Source: Actinoplanes sp. L3-i22
GTDB taxonomy: Bacteria; Actinomycetota; Actinomycetes; Mycobacteriales; Micromonosporaceae
DNA: 64,000 nt
Assembly (NCBI RefSeq): GCF_019704555.1
Contig: NZ_AP024745.1
Location: 3,170,501-3,234,500 of the forward strand
Direction of reading: 5' to 3'
How positions within the stretch are numbered: position 1 is the stretch's first letter; every line of letters begins with the position of its first letter. Position numbers and translations under genes: made by a program. The notes beneath the pieces are model-generated. The model searched no databases and was not told the origin of the DNA. It was given only the letters and a program-made list of their open reading frames with translations. This document shows, one piece after another, positions 24,383 through 37,455 of the stretch.

Positions 24383-25756
24383 TCAACCCCGGCGATCGGT
24401 GAGAACGTCCGCGCCCAGATTCCGGAGGGAGGCGTCCAGCACCTGGGCGGTGTGCGCCAGCGCGATCTCCCCGCCCCGGCGCCGGACCGCCGCCGCGACC
24501 TGCATCAGGCAGCCCGGATTCGCCGTGACCAGCAGCGCCGCCCCGGTGTCCAGGACCGCGGCGGCCTTGCGGTCGCCCAGCTCGGCGGCCGGTTCCGGGT
24601 TCAGCACGTTCCACACCCCGGCCGAACCGCAGCAGATCTCCGCCTCGGCGATCTCCCGCACCTCCAGGCCCGGGATCCCGCGCAGCAGCGCCCGCGGCTG
24701 CGCCCGGACGCCCTGGGCGTGCCCGAGATGACAGGCGTCGTGATAGGCCACCGTGATCGGCAGCGGATGCCGCTCGGCGACCGGGCCGAGCTCGACGAGA
24801 AGCTCCGCCAGGTCACGGACCTTCGCCGCGAACGCGGCGGCCCGCGCGGCATACGCCGGATCGTCGGCGAGCAGCTCCCCGTACTCCTTCAGCGAGGACC
24901 CGCAGCCGGCCGCGTTGACCACGAACCAGTCCATCCCGGTCCGCTCGAAGGTGTCGATCAGCCGCCGCGCGAAGCCCTCCGCCTCGGCCCGGCGACCGTT
25001 GTGCACGCTCAGCGCCCCGCAGCAGCCCTGACCGGACGGGATCAGCACCTCACACCCCTCGGCGGCGAGGATCCGGACCGTCGCGGAGTTGACCTCCGGG
25101 AAGAACGCGGACTGCACGCACCCGGTCAGCATCCCGACCACGGCCCGCCGGGCGCCCCGGGCGGCGACCCGCCGCGGCGGCCGGGGCACCCCGCGCAGCC
25201 GTGGCGCTAGCGAGTCCAGCGTGGCCAGGGTGGGCGCGAGCCGATCGAGCAGACCGGTGCGCGCGACGAGCCGCTGCAGACCCGATCTCTGGTACGCCCA
25301 CAACGGCCCCCGCAACAAGCGGAGCCGCCGGGGGTACGGGAACACCGCGAAGATGGCCGCCCGCAACGCCCGGTCCCGGGCCCCGCGCGGATGCCGCCGC
25401 TCGACCTGCGCGCGGGTGTCCTCGATCAGCCGGTCGTACCGCACCCCGGACGGGCACGCGGTCACGCACGCCATGCAGCCCAGGCAGTTGTCGAAGTGGC
25501 CGACCATCGACTCGCTGAGCGGCTCACCCTCCAGACCCTGGGCGATCAGATGGATCCGGCCGCGCGGCGAGTCCATCTCCTCGCCCCACAGCACGTAGGT
25601 CGGGCAGGTGGTCAGGCAGAACCCGCAGTGCACGCAGTCCGACACGAGATCCGCCCGCGGCGGGTGCTGGTCGTCGAACGCGCCGTTCTCCGCGGCCCGC
25701 AGCGCGTCCGGGCGCGGGGCCGGCCCGGTGCCCCGGGTGGCGTCGACGTCGGCCAT
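24383..25756 (-). CDS. glcF: Glycolate oxidase iron-sulfur subunit GlcF
   Basis: Third gene of the glycolate oxidase operon, 457 residues. Two 4Fe-4S motifs: 'CVHCGFCLTTCPTY' (about residues 40-55) and 'CLGCMACVTACPSG' (about 90-105). Two CCG domains follow, seen in 'GCVQSAFFPEVN', 'GQGCCGALSVHNG', 'CHLGHAQGVRAQPR' and 'ICCGSAGVWN'. It passes electrons from the flavin subunits to the quinone pool during glycolate to glyoxylate oxidation. ATG 25756 overlaps the glcE stop by one base (TGATG), showing translational coupling. It is longer than E. coli GlcF (407) by about 50 residues, mostly between the ferredoxin and CCG parts. Confidence 0.93.
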   Translation of the reverse strand: MADVDATRGTGPAPRPDALRAAENGAFDDQHPPRADLVSDCVHCGFCLTTCPTYVLWGEEMDSPRGRIHLIAQGLEGEPLSESMVGHFDNCLGCMACVTACPSGVRYDRLIEDTRAQVERRHPRGARDRALRAAIFAVFPYPRRLRLLRGPLWAYQRSGLQRLVARTGLLDRLAPTLATLDSLAPRLRGVPRPPRRVAARGARRAVVGMLTGCVQSAFFPEVNSATVRILAAEGCEVLIPSGQGCCGALSVHNGRRAEAEGFARRLIDTFERTGMDWFVVNAAGCGSSLKEYGELLADDPAYAARAAAFAAKVRDLAELLVELGPVAERHPLPITVAYHDACHLGHAQGVRAQPRALLRGIPGLEVREIAEAEICCGSAGVWNVLNPEPAAELGDRKAAAVLDTGAALLVTANPGCLMQVAAAVRRRGGEIALAHTAQVLDASLRNLGADVLTDRRG

Positions 25757-26940
25757 CAGATGCCTCCCACGAAACGGCCCGGAGCGAACCGGCGCTCCGG
25801 ATCGAACTGCTCCTTGACCCGCCGCATCAGCGCCAGCCCGGGCACCGGCCCCCACATGTCGAGGGTCTCCCGCACCCCGGCCGGCGCGGTCAGCACCACC
25901 GCGTGCCCGCCGGCCCGGGTGGCCGCGGCCCGCAGCAGCTCGACCGCGCGCCCGGCCTCGACCGTGCCGTCGGCTGCCGGGGCGCCCGGCGGGGCGGCGG
26001 GAAAGCCCGCGTAGAGCACCCCGGACCCGGCCGAGCCCCGCACCGTCGCCCCGGTCCCGACCGCGGTCGCCACCAGCGCCGGGACCTGTGACAACGCGCC
26101 GGTCAGCTTGATGCCGACGCCGCCGGTGGGCCAGGGCGGCACGTCCCACCACGGCGGGGCGCCGGACGACACCTCGCCGCCCAGCAGCTCGGCGATCGCG
26201 GCGGCCCGCTCGGCGACCCCGGCCGGGGTGCCCTCGAGCAGCACGGCGAGCTCGGGCTCGGCGCCGGGCGCCGCGTTCACCTCGCAGGCGCTGGCCGCGA
26301 ACCGGCCGGCCAGGACCTTGGCGGCGTGCAGGGGCGGGGCCACCGCACGTACGAAAACGGAAGCGGCCGGCACCGGATGCAACCGGAAGACGCACTCGGT
26401 GATCAGCCCGAGGGTGCCGAAGGCGCCGGTGTAGAGCTTGCCCAGGTCGTAGCCGGCGACGTTCTTGACCACCTTGCCGCCGGCCCTGGTGATCGTCGCG
26501 TCCGGACGGATCACGGTGATCCCGATCAGCAGGTCGCGGGCCGTGCCGTAGCGCAGCCGCCGCGGACCGGACGCGTTCGCGGCGACCGTGCCGCCGGCCG
26601 TCGCCGCGGCCGGCGCGTCCAGCGCGAGCTGCTGCCCGGGCAGGCCGTGCAGCTCGGCCATCGGCGTGCCGGCCCGGACCACGGTGATCAGGTCCCCGGC
26701 GGCGTGCTCGACGACCCCGGTCAGCCACCGCGTGTCGATGATCAGATCCAGCTCGCGCGGCGGCGGCCCCCAGTCCAGCTTGGTCCCGCCGCCGCGGATC
26801 ACGACGGCCAGGCCGCGCGCGGCCCGGATCAGGGCGGCCGCCTCCGCGGTGTCGCGCGGCGCGGCCACCAGCCGGGCCGGCACCCCGCAGACCACGTCCG
26901 CCGCCCCGGCCGGCCGGGTCAGCTCGTCGAGCACCCCCAT
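25756..26940 (-). CDS. glcE: Glycolate oxidase FAD-binding subunit GlcE
   Basis: A 394-residue FAD-binding PCMH-type protein. FAD-loop motifs 'VVIRGGGTKLDWG', 'LALDAPAAATAGGTVAANAS', 'RYGTARDLLIGITVI' and 'AGGKVVKNVAGYDLGKLYTG' are characteristic of GlcE. ATG 26940 overlaps the glcD stop (TGATG), and the stop overlaps the glcF start in the same way, so glcD-glcE-glcF are one tightly coupled operon. GlcE is a catalytically incomplete paralogue of GlcD needed for the heteromeric membrane-associated complex. Confidence 0.93.
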   Translation of the reverse strand: MGVLDELTRPAGAADVVCGVPARLVAAPRDTAEAAALIRAARGLAVVIRGGGTKLDWGPPPRELDLIIDTRWLTGVVEHAAGDLITVVRAGTPMAELHGLPGQQLALDAPAAATAGGTVAANASGPRRLRYGTARDLLIGITVIRPDATITRAGGKVVKNVAGYDLGKLYTGAFGTLGLITECVFRLHPVPAASVFVRAVAPPLHAAKVLAGRFAASACEVNAAPGAEPELAVLLEGTPAGVAERAAAIAELLGGEVSSGAPPWWDVPPWPTGGVGIKLTGALSQVPALVATAVGTGATVRGSAGSGVLYAGFPAAPPGAPAADGTVEAGRAVELLRAAATRAGGHAVVLTAPAGVRETLDMWGPVPGLALMRRVKEQFDPERRFAPGRFVGGI

Positions 26941-28400
26941 CAGAAGATCTCCGCCACGTCGGTGGCGTGCAACGGATGCGCGCCCCGGTGGCGGCCGGGG
27001 CGCTCGCCGCAGAGGCGTGGCGTGGGGAAGACCTTGCCCGGGTTGGCGATCCCGTCCGGGTCGAACGCGCAGCGCACCAGCTGCATCGTGTCCAGGTCGT
27101 CGGCGCTGAACATCCGCGGCATGTACTTCGCCTTGTCGATCCCGACGCCGTGCTCCCCGGTGATCGACCCGCCGTGCTCGATGCACAGGTCGAGGATCGC
27201 CGCGGACACCGTCTCGGCCCGGGTGGCCTGGCCCGGCACCGCGTCGTCGAAGAGCACCAGCGGATGCAGGTTCCCGTCGCCGGCGTGGAACACGTTCGCC
27301 ACCCGGACGCCGTGCTCGGCCGCGACCTCGCCGATGCGGCGCAGCACGACCGGCAGCGCGGTCCGCGGGATCACGCCGTCCTGCACGATGTAGTCGGGGC
27401 TGATCCGGCCGACCGCGGCGAACGCCGACTTGCGCCCGCGCCAGATCAGCGCCCGCTCCTCGTCGTCGGCGGCGACCCGGGTCTCGAACGCGCCGTGCTC
27501 CGCGCAGAGCGCGCTGACCTCGTCGAACTGTGCCGCCACCTCGGCGGCCGGGCCGTCCAGCTCGACGATCAGCACCGCGCCGGCGCCGGCCGGGTACCCG
27601 CACTTCACGGCGGCCTCGGCGGCCTCGATGGCCAGCGCGTCCATCATCTCGATCGCGGCCGGCACCACCCCGGCCGCGATGATCGCCGAGGTGGCGGCGC
27701 CGGCCTGGTCGGTCGAGGCGAACCCGGCCAGCAGCGTGCGCACGGTCTCGGGCAGCCGGGTCAGCTTGACGGTCACCTCGGTGGCGACCCCGAGCGTGCC
27801 CTCCGAGCCGACGAACGCGCCGAGCAGGTCGTAGCCCGGCGCGTCGGGCGCGGCACCGCCCAGCCGGACCCGCTCGCCGTCCGGCGTGACCACCTCGAGG
27901 CCGGTCACGTGGTTGGTGGTGAAGCCGTATTTCAGGCAGTGGGCACCGCCCGAGTTCTCCGCGACGTTGCCGCCGATCGAGCAGATCTGCTGGCTGGACG
28001 GGTCCGGCGCGTAGTAGTAGCCGTACGGCGTGGCGGCCTTGGTGACCTGCAGGTTGATCACGCCGGGCTGCACCACGGCCCGCTCGTCGTCGGGCCGCAC
28101 GTCGAGGATCTCGCGCAGCTGTGACGTCACGATCAGCACGCCGTCGGCGTGCGGGAGGGCGCCGCCGGACAGCCCGGTGCCGGAGCCGCGGGCGACGAAC
28201 GGGGTGCCGGTCTCCGCGCAGGCCCGGACCACCGCGGCGACGTGCGCGGCGGTGGCCGGCAGGGTGACCAGGGCGGGGATGACCTTGTAGTGGGCGAGGC
28301 CGTCGCACTCGTAGGTCCGCAGCTGCTGCCGGTCGGTCAGGACCCGATCCGGGCCGAGATCAGCCCGCAGACGAGCCGCCAATGCATCGATGCCGGTCAT
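26940..28400 (-). CDS. glcD: Glycolate oxidase catalytic subunit GlcD
   Basis: A 486-residue FAD-linked oxidase. FAD-binding PCMH domain with 'PFVARGSGTGLSGGALPHA' and 'CSIGGNVAENSGGAHCLKYG'; C-terminal substrate domain with 'FHAGDGNLHPLVLFDD' and 'SITGEHGVGIDKAKYMPRMF', carrying the metal and active-site His/Glu residues. It oxidises glycolate (or D-lactate) to the 2-oxo acid. ATG 28400 lies 6 nt after AGGAGG; a GTG one codon earlier is too close to it. First gene of glcDEF. The 3' tail after 'NPGKVFPTPRL' is a basic 25-residue extension. Glyoxylate formed could be reduced or enter the glycerate pathway elsewhere. Confidence 0.94.
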   Translation of the reverse strand: MTGIDALAARLRADLGPDRVLTDRQQLRTYECDGLAHYKVIPALVTLPATAAHVAAVVRACAETGTPFVARGSGTGLSGGALPHADGVLIVTSQLREILDVRPDDERAVVQPGVINLQVTKAATPYGYYYAPDPSSQQICSIGGNVAENSGGAHCLKYGFTTNHVTGLEVVTPDGERVRLGGAAPDAPGYDLLGAFVGSEGTLGVATEVTVKLTRLPETVRTLLAGFASTDQAGAATSAIIAAGVVPAAIEMMDALAIEAAEAAVKCGYPAGAGAVLIVELDGPAAEVAAQFDEVSALCAEHGAFETRVAADDEERALIWRGRKSAFAAVGRISPDYIVQDGVIPRTALPVVLRRIGEVAAEHGVRVANVFHAGDGNLHPLVLFDDAVPGQATRAETVSAAILDLCIEHGGSITGEHGVGIDKAKYMPRMFSADDLDTMQLVRCAFDPDGIANPGKVFPTPRLCGERPGRHRGAHPLHATDVAEIF

Positions 28401-28525
28401 CACAGGCCTCCTCGCTGACGCCTGCCATCACGCTAGCGGTGATCGTCGCCGAACGCGACGGCCGACCGCGGACCGGTGGACGGCCGGTCCGGTCCGCCGA
28501 CCGGCCGACCGTCCCCGGAGCCCGG

Positions 28526-28579
28526 TTTTCCACAGCCCTGGGTGGGCACGGCATCACGCGGAGTCGATGCTGTGGACAA
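28526..28579. other. Pair of inverted DnaA-box-like sites
   Basis: TTTTCCACA (28526-28534) and TGTGGACAA (28571-28579) face each other 36 bp apart in the divergent gap between glcD and the lipoprotein gene. The second equals the actinobacterial DnaA consensus TTGTCCACA. Confidence 0.4.
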
Positions 28580-28618
28580 CCTTTTCGCGTGGCGGCCGAA
28601 GTCTGCCAAGATGGCCCG

Positions 28619-29302
28619 ATGTTCGTGCCCGCCAGACCTCTCCGGGTCGCCGTCGCCGCCGCTTTCGCCCTGCTCGCGGTGGCCGGCTGCACCGACGACA
28701 AGCAGGACGCCGGCCGGATCGACGTGACCACCATGCGGGGCGCCTTCCTGCAGGCCGCCGACATCGGCCCGACCTGGACCACGCCCGAGGCCAGTGCCGA
28801 TCCGCAGCAGATGGTCAGCTTCTGCGGCGGCGCCGCGCCCGCCCCGGCCCTGCCGCCCGGCGCCGACACGGTGTCCTCGTCCTTCGCCGACGAGGGCGAG
28901 ACCGGCGCCCAGACACTGGAGCAGCTCGCCCTGGTCTATCCGGACGACAAGGCCGCGTCGGCCGGGCAGGCCCTGCTGCGCGCGGTGGCCGACGGCTGTG
29001 CCCCGACGGTCAGCGTCCCGGCGACGGTCACCTCGGACAAGTCCGAGCCGGCGTACACCGAGACGGTCGAGGTGCGCGAGCTCAGCGAGGGCGGCTGGAC
29101 CGGGTTCGTGCTGGTCCGCCACAAGAAGTACGAGGCCACCCACCCGGGCGCCGCGGACACCGCGGTGGCGATCGTGAGTACCCGCAACGTGGTCCTTGTG
29201 GACACCTACGCGATCTACCAACTGGACAAGTCGGAGCCCGCCGCGGGCTTCGAGACCGACTGGAAGAAGCTGGTCGGCTCGGTCGTGCAGCGGGTGGGAT
29301 AG
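28619..29302 (+). CDS. Hypothetical lipoprotein
   Basis: A 227-residue exported lipoprotein: signal peptide with lipobox 'LAVAGC' (Cys near 25), then a single globular domain starting 'MRGAFLQAADIGPTW', with two further Cys ('MVSFCGG', 'VADGCAPT') that may form a disulphide. The pattern resembles sensor-type extracellular domains of actinobacterial lipoproteins (LppH/PknH-like) but I cannot assign it firmly. ATG 28619 is the only start that keeps the lipoprotein signal; the in-frame extension upstream overlaps the glcD promoter. It stands alone between divergent glcDEF and ppdK. Confidence 0.75.
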   Translation: MFVPARPLRVAVAAAFALLAVAGCTDDKQDAGRIDVTTMRGAFLQAADIGPTWTTPEASADPQQMVSFCGGAAPAPALPPGADTVSSSFADEGETGAQTLEQLALVYPDDKAASAGQALLRAVADGCAPTVSVPATVTSDKSEPAYTETVEVRELSEGGWTGFVLVRHKKYEATHPGAADTAVAIVSTRNVVLVDTYAIYQLDKSEPAAGFETDWKKLVGSVVQRVG

Positions 29303-29460
29303 ACAGCCGGTCGGGCTTGGTCTAATGTTCGCGGTGCGCCGTTGCGAGTTCTTCCCCCGTGGAATTCGCAGCGGCGTCTTTATTGTGTGCACCCGGTGTC
29401 GACGCCCGGTGATGCGCACAGTTGCGCGAAGAGAGCGCGATCTGAACACGCGTGCCCGAT

Positions 29461-29505
29461 CCGGTGTGGAAAAAGCCACCGGACTGTTAACTATTCACCA
29501 CACCC
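29461..29505 (+). other. Competing hairpins in the ppdK leader
   Basis: CCGGTG (29461-29466) can pair with CACCGG just downstream, while GGTGTGG (29463-29469) can pair with CCACACC (29499-29505). The two helices share bases and exclude each other. The rest of the 275-bp gap (29303-29577) shows no gene. Confidence 0.3.
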
Positions 29506-29532
29506 GTGCTTAGCCTTACGAATCCCGGGGCA

Positions 29533-29546
29533 CTGAACTAGTTCAG
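29533..29546. promoter_or_regulatory. 14-bp palindrome upstream of ppdK
   Basis: CTGAACTAGTTCAG, perfect dyad, 31 bp upstream of the ppdK ATG. Candidate operator for an unidentified dimeric regulator. Confidence 0.5.
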
Positions 29547-29577
29547 CCGCGGATTATTAGGCGGAGGTGGGTGCGGC

Positions 29578-32256
<2,679 letters not shown>

Positions 32257-32319
32257 CGAGCCGGCGGCGACGCCGACCCGGTGACGCTGTTCCGCAGCCG
32301 TCCCGCAGCCGTCGCCGTC

Positions 32320-32374
32320 GCGGCCCGCCACCACGACGCGGCCCGCCACCACGACGCGGCCCCGCCACCACAAC
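32320..32374. repeat. 18-bp tandem repeat, three units
   Basis: Units 32320-32337 and 32338-32355 are identical (GCGGCCCGCCACCACGAC); the third (32356-32374) has one extra base and one change. GAGGTGGCGGCGGG just after it can pair with any unit, giving alternative stems ahead of the terminator. Confidence 0.8.
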
Positions 32375-32395
32375 GAGGTGGCGGCGGGTGCCCGC

Positions 32396-32449
32396 CCGAG
32401 GGATCCCGTCCGCATCGACGGCACCCACCGCGCGGACGGGATCCCTCGG
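32396..32449 (+). terminator. Long terminator hairpin after ppdK
   Basis: A perfect 18-bp inverted repeat (32396-32413 / 32432-32449) with an 18-nt loop, followed by CATTTCTCC. It separates ppdK from the structured repeat element at 32469. Confidence 0.8.
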
Positions 32450-32468
32450 CATTTCTCCAGGTCAAACC

Positions 32469-32622
32469 AAGATCAAATACTCTATTGCCTCGGCTGCGGC
32501 CAATAACTGATCGTCGCTCCCGCGGGGACCCCTCCGGGCTTCGCAGGGCGCTGGCGCGCCCAGGACGCGAAACCCTACGGGGCGATGTCCGTGGGTGGTC
32601 GCGGTTCAGAAGGACCACGCGA
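32469..32622 (+). repeat. Structured dispersed element, copy A
   Basis: First of three copies of a 154/155-bp non-coding element. It starts AAGATCAAAT, has a nearly invariant core GCCTCGGCTGCGGCCAATAA then CTGATCGTCGCTCCCGCGGG, a variable hairpin centre, and ends GGTTCAGAAGGACC. In this copy the centre folds as: outer stem 32536-32544 / 32567-32575 (9 bp, one mismatch) and terminal stem 32546-32551 / 32556-32561 (6 bp, TGGC loop). It lies in a 511-bp gene-free gap (32257-32767), 213 bp after the ppdK stop and on the same strand. Beyond it (32623-32767) I see no further feature except the ribosome site of the VOC gene. Confidence 0.85.
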
Positions 32623-32767
32623 ACGGCCTGCCGACTGGCGGCGCTGCGGCGCTCCCGGCCGCCGGTGTCGTTGTCTCGTCCGGGTAAGGGTGCCGGATCG
32701 GGTCGAAAATGTCGGAGGGTGGGTTTAGCGTCCGGAGGACAGCGTTTCGATGGCAAGGGAGCCTGCG

Positions 32768-33175
32768 ATGACGTCCCGACTCAATCCGTACCTGACGTTC
32801 AACGGCAACGCCCGTGAGGCGATGGAGTTCTACCGGTCGGTCTTCGGCGGTGAGCTCCGGGTCAACACGTTCGGCGAGTTCGGCGCGCCGGACGAGTCGA
32901 TCAAGGACAAAGTGATGCACGCGATGCTGGAGACCCCGCAGGGTTACACGCTGATGGCGTCGGACACCCCGCCGGGCATGCCGTACACCCCCGGCAACAC
33001 GAACACGGTGAGCCTCAGCGGCGACGCCGGCGACAACCTCCGCGACTTCTGGGAGAAGCTGGCCGACGGCGGCACCGTCCACGTCCCCTTCGAGAAGCAG
33101 ATGTGGGGCGACGAGTTCGGCCAGCTCGCCGACAAGTTCGGCGTCCCGTGGATGGTCAACGTGGTCGCCGCCTGA
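32768..33175 (+). CDS. VOC-family protein (PhnB/glyoxalase-like)
   Basis: A 135-residue vicinal-oxygen-chelate fold protein of the PhnB/DUF1338-like 3-demethylubiquinone-type group: 'LNPYLTFNGNAREAMEFYRS' at the start, 'MHAMLETPQGYTLMASDTPP' in the middle, and the typical end 'WGDEFGQLADKFGVPWMVNV'. Family members bind metal or small substrates; function is not fixed by the sequence. GGGAG lies 6 nt before ATG 32768, which is preferred to the ATG at 32750. It is a single-gene unit between copy A of the dispersed element and the recQ tandem array. Confidence 0.88.
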   Translation: MTSRLNPYLTFNGNAREAMEFYRSVFGGELRVNTFGEFGAPDESIKDKVMHAMLETPQGYTLMASDTPPGMPYTPGNTNTVSLSGDAGDNLRDFWEKLADGGTVHVPFEKQMWGDEFGQLADKFGVPWMVNVVAA

Positions 33176-33509
33176 CAACCCGCACCGTTGGCGGCAGCGG
33201 ATCACCTCAGCACGCCGGTCGCTCTCGCCCCGGTCGGGCAGTGAGCGACCGGCCTGCGTTTTGACCCCCGGCCGCCCTGCCGGCTGACCGGCGAGCGGCC
33301 GGTGCGCGCCTTCCGAAGCGGCCTCCGGCCTCGGCATCGGCTTGGAGGCCGCTGTCGAGGCCGGGGTCGGGGACCAGGTCGGGATCAGCTCAGAGGTCGG
33401 CGTCGGGGATGAGGCCGGGTTCAGCTCAGAGGTCGGGGCCGCGGCCGGCTCAGAGGTCGGCGTCGGGGATGAGGTCGGGTTCAGCTCAGAGGTCGGGGCC
33501 GCGGCCGGC

Positions 33510-35447
<1,938 letters not shown>

Positions 35448-35488
35448 CCGCCGATACTAGAGAGCCCGACCGACAGTCTGCCCAGCCC

Positions 35489-35497
35489 TGTGGACAA
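35489..35497 (-). other. DnaA-box-like nonamer
   Basis: TGTGGACAA in the 52-bp gap between the SpoIIE-type gene and recQ. Confidence 0.35.
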
Positions 35498-35499
35498 CC

Positions 35500-37422
35500 C
35501 TAAGGAGTGACCGGCAGCCCGACCAGGTCGAGGATCTGCCGCGCGGGGCTGTCCGGGGACGCGATCAGCGTCAGCGTGGCCTTCTGGTCGTGGTGGTGCT
35601 CGGCGATCTGGTAGAGCGCCGACACCCCCGCGCTGGCCAGATGGGTCACCCCGGTCAGGTCGACGGTCATCGGCACGGTCCCGCCCCGGCTGCGGCGCAG
35701 CAGCTCCACCTGCATCCGCGGGGCCGAGGTCAGGTCGATCGGCCCGTCGACGCGCACCTGGGCCTCGTTGTCGCCGGGCAGCTCGGCGACCAGCATGTCG
35801 GGCACCTCCGTGGATCGCACGGGCGCGTCGTCGAAGCTGGTCAGCAGGCGTGCCGGACGGCTCAGCGGATGCCGGACGGTGGCCACCGTGCCGTGCGCCC
35901 CCGGCTCCACGCGCAGGCTCTCCACCAGCTGGGTGGTGAGCGCCAGCCCGCGGCCGCGGATCGGCTGCCGCTCGGGCGTGCGCCATCCGCCGTGGTCGGT
36001 GACGGTCGCCTCGACCCGGCCGGTGGGCGTGAGCACCGCCCGTACCTCAATCGGGTGTTGACCTTGAGCGTGCTCGATGGCGTTGGTGGCCAGCTCGCCG
36101 AGCGCGTGCTGCAGCACGAAGATGTCCTGTTCGGCGGCGCCGAGCTCGAGCAGCCAGGCCTGCAGGCGGGCGCGGGCGCCGCGGAGCTCGGCCGGATCGG
36201 GCGGAAGATCAAGGACCAGCGCCGGTACGGGCTCGATCCGCTGCGCCGCCAGCAGCGTGATGTCGTCGGCGTGCCCACCGGCCCGGACCAGCAGCTCGAT
36301 CGCCTGCCCGCAGACCCGTTCGACAGCGGCCGTCCCGCTCTCCCGCAGCGCCCGCCCGGCCGCCGCGTCGGCCGCCACCCGGGCCAGCTCGGTGGCCGAC
36401 TCCGGCCCGGCGAGCGGCCGTTCCAGGATCCCGTCGCTGTAGAGGAGCAGCAGGTCACCCGGCTCCAGCCGGTCCTGCCGGACGGGGAAGCCGCCGCCGG
36501 TGCCCAGCGGCCCGCCCCCGGTCACCGGCAGGAACCGGGTCGACCCGTCGGCGCCGACCACCAGCGGCGGCGGATGCCCGGCGGTGCAGTACGTCAACTC
36601 CCCGTTCGCCGGGTCCAGCTCGGCCAGGCAGACGGTGGTCGCGTGCGCCGCCCGCATCCGCCCGGCGAACCGGTCCGCGGCGGCCAGCGCCTCGGCCGGC
36701 GTGGCCCCGGAGTCGAGGCGTTCCTGCAGCACCGCGCGCAGCTGGCCCATCGCCCCGGACGCGGTGATCCCGTGCCCGACCACGTCGCCGACGACCAGGG
36801 CGACCCGTCCGTCGGAGCGGGCCACCGCGTCGAACCAGTCGCCGCCGGCCGCGGTGTCCGCGTCGGCGAGCAGGTAGCTGGCCGCGATCTGCAGACCGGG
36901 CAGCACCGGCAGGCCGGGCGGCAGCAGCTCCCGCTGCAGCTCGGTGATCACGTCCCGGCTCCGCTCGTAGCGGCGGCGCAGCTGGGCGGCCTCGGCCTCG
37001 GCGGCCTGCCGGACCCGGGCCATCTCGGTCACGTCGAAGGCCGCGCCGATCACGCCGATCAGCGACCCGTCGGCGGCCCGCCACGGCATGATCGTGAACG
37101 TCACGAAGATCTCGTGCACCGAGCCGTCCGGCTGGTCCAGGTGCACCCGCCACTGCCGGCCGGCGACCGTCTCACCGGTCCGGTAGACCTCGTGGAACAC
37201 GTCGAGGAACTGCTGGCCGGCGAGGTCGCCGAGGACCTCCCGGCACGGGCGGCCGATCACCTCCCGGCCGGGCAGCACCGCGCGGGTCGCCGCGTTCGCG
37301 CCGACCGTCAGCAGCTCGGGTCCCTCGAAGAGGATGACGATGAACGGCAGCTGGTCGACCGCGGCCACCAACGCCGCGATGTCGCCCGCTTCCGGAATGT
37401 GCTCGTCCGTCACGAATGACAT
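35500..37422 (-). CDS. PAS-PP2C (SpoIIE)-HATPase-STAS multidomain phosphatase
   Basis: A 640-residue cytoplasmic signalling protein. PAS domain about 20-135 ('PFIVILFEGPELLTVGANAA'); short coiled linker about 140-165; SpoIIE/RsbU PP2C phosphatase about 170-360 with metal Asp residues in 'AGGDWFDAV', 'GDVVGHG', 'LYSDGILE' and 'GHADDITLL'; anti-sigma-type HATPase about 370-500 with N-box 'HALGELATNAIEHA' and 'RGRGLALTTQL'; C-terminal STAS domain about 525-625 with 'TVDLTGVTHLASAGVSAL', the Ser being the likely phosphorylation site. So phosphatase, kinase-type and antagonist-type modules of a partner-switching pathway are on one chain. ATG 37422 is preferred to GTG 37437, though neither has a strong ribosome site. 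No sigma factor lies nearby. Confidence 0.9.
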   Translation of the reverse strand: MSFVTDEHIPEAGDIAALVAAVDQLPFIVILFEGPELLTVGANAATRAVLPGREVIGRPCREVLGDLAGQQFLDVFHEVYRTGETVAGRQWRVHLDQPDGSVHEIFVTFTIMPWRAADGSLIGVIGAAFDVTEMARVRQAAEAEAAQLRRRYERSRDVITELQRELLPPGLPVLPGLQIAASYLLADADTAAGGDWFDAVARSDGRVALVVGDVVGHGITASGAMGQLRAVLQERLDSGATPAEALAAADRFAGRMRAAHATTVCLAELDPANGELTYCTAGHPPPLVVGADGSTRFLPVTGGGPLGTGGGFPVRQDRLEPGDLLLLYSDGILERPLAGPESATELARVAADAAAGRALRESGTAAVERVCGQAIELLVRAGGHADDITLLAAQRIEPVPALVLDLPPDPAELRGARARLQAWLLELGAAEQDIFVLQHALGELATNAIEHAQGQHPIEVRAVLTPTGRVEATVTDHGGWRTPERQPIRGRGLALTTQLVESLRVEPGAHGTVATVRHPLSRPARLLTSFDDAPVRSTEVPDMLVAELPGDNEAQVRVDGPIDLTSAPRMQVELLRRSRGGTVPMTVDLTGVTHLASAGVSALYQIAEHHHDQKATLTLIASPDSPARQILDLVGLPVTP

Positions 37423-37455
37423 CGTGCCGGAAACCACGCCGGGTGAACCCGGGGG

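Noticed and set aside
28526..28579. Replication origin
   Set aside because: Only two DnaA-like sites lie here, the gap is short, and dnaA, dnaN, gyrB and other origin genes are absent.
29196..29513. Open frame between the lipoprotein gene and ppdK
   Set aside because: It overlaps the lipoprotein gene out of frame, is Arg/Ser/Thr-rich without family pattern, and covers the ppdK leader hairpins.
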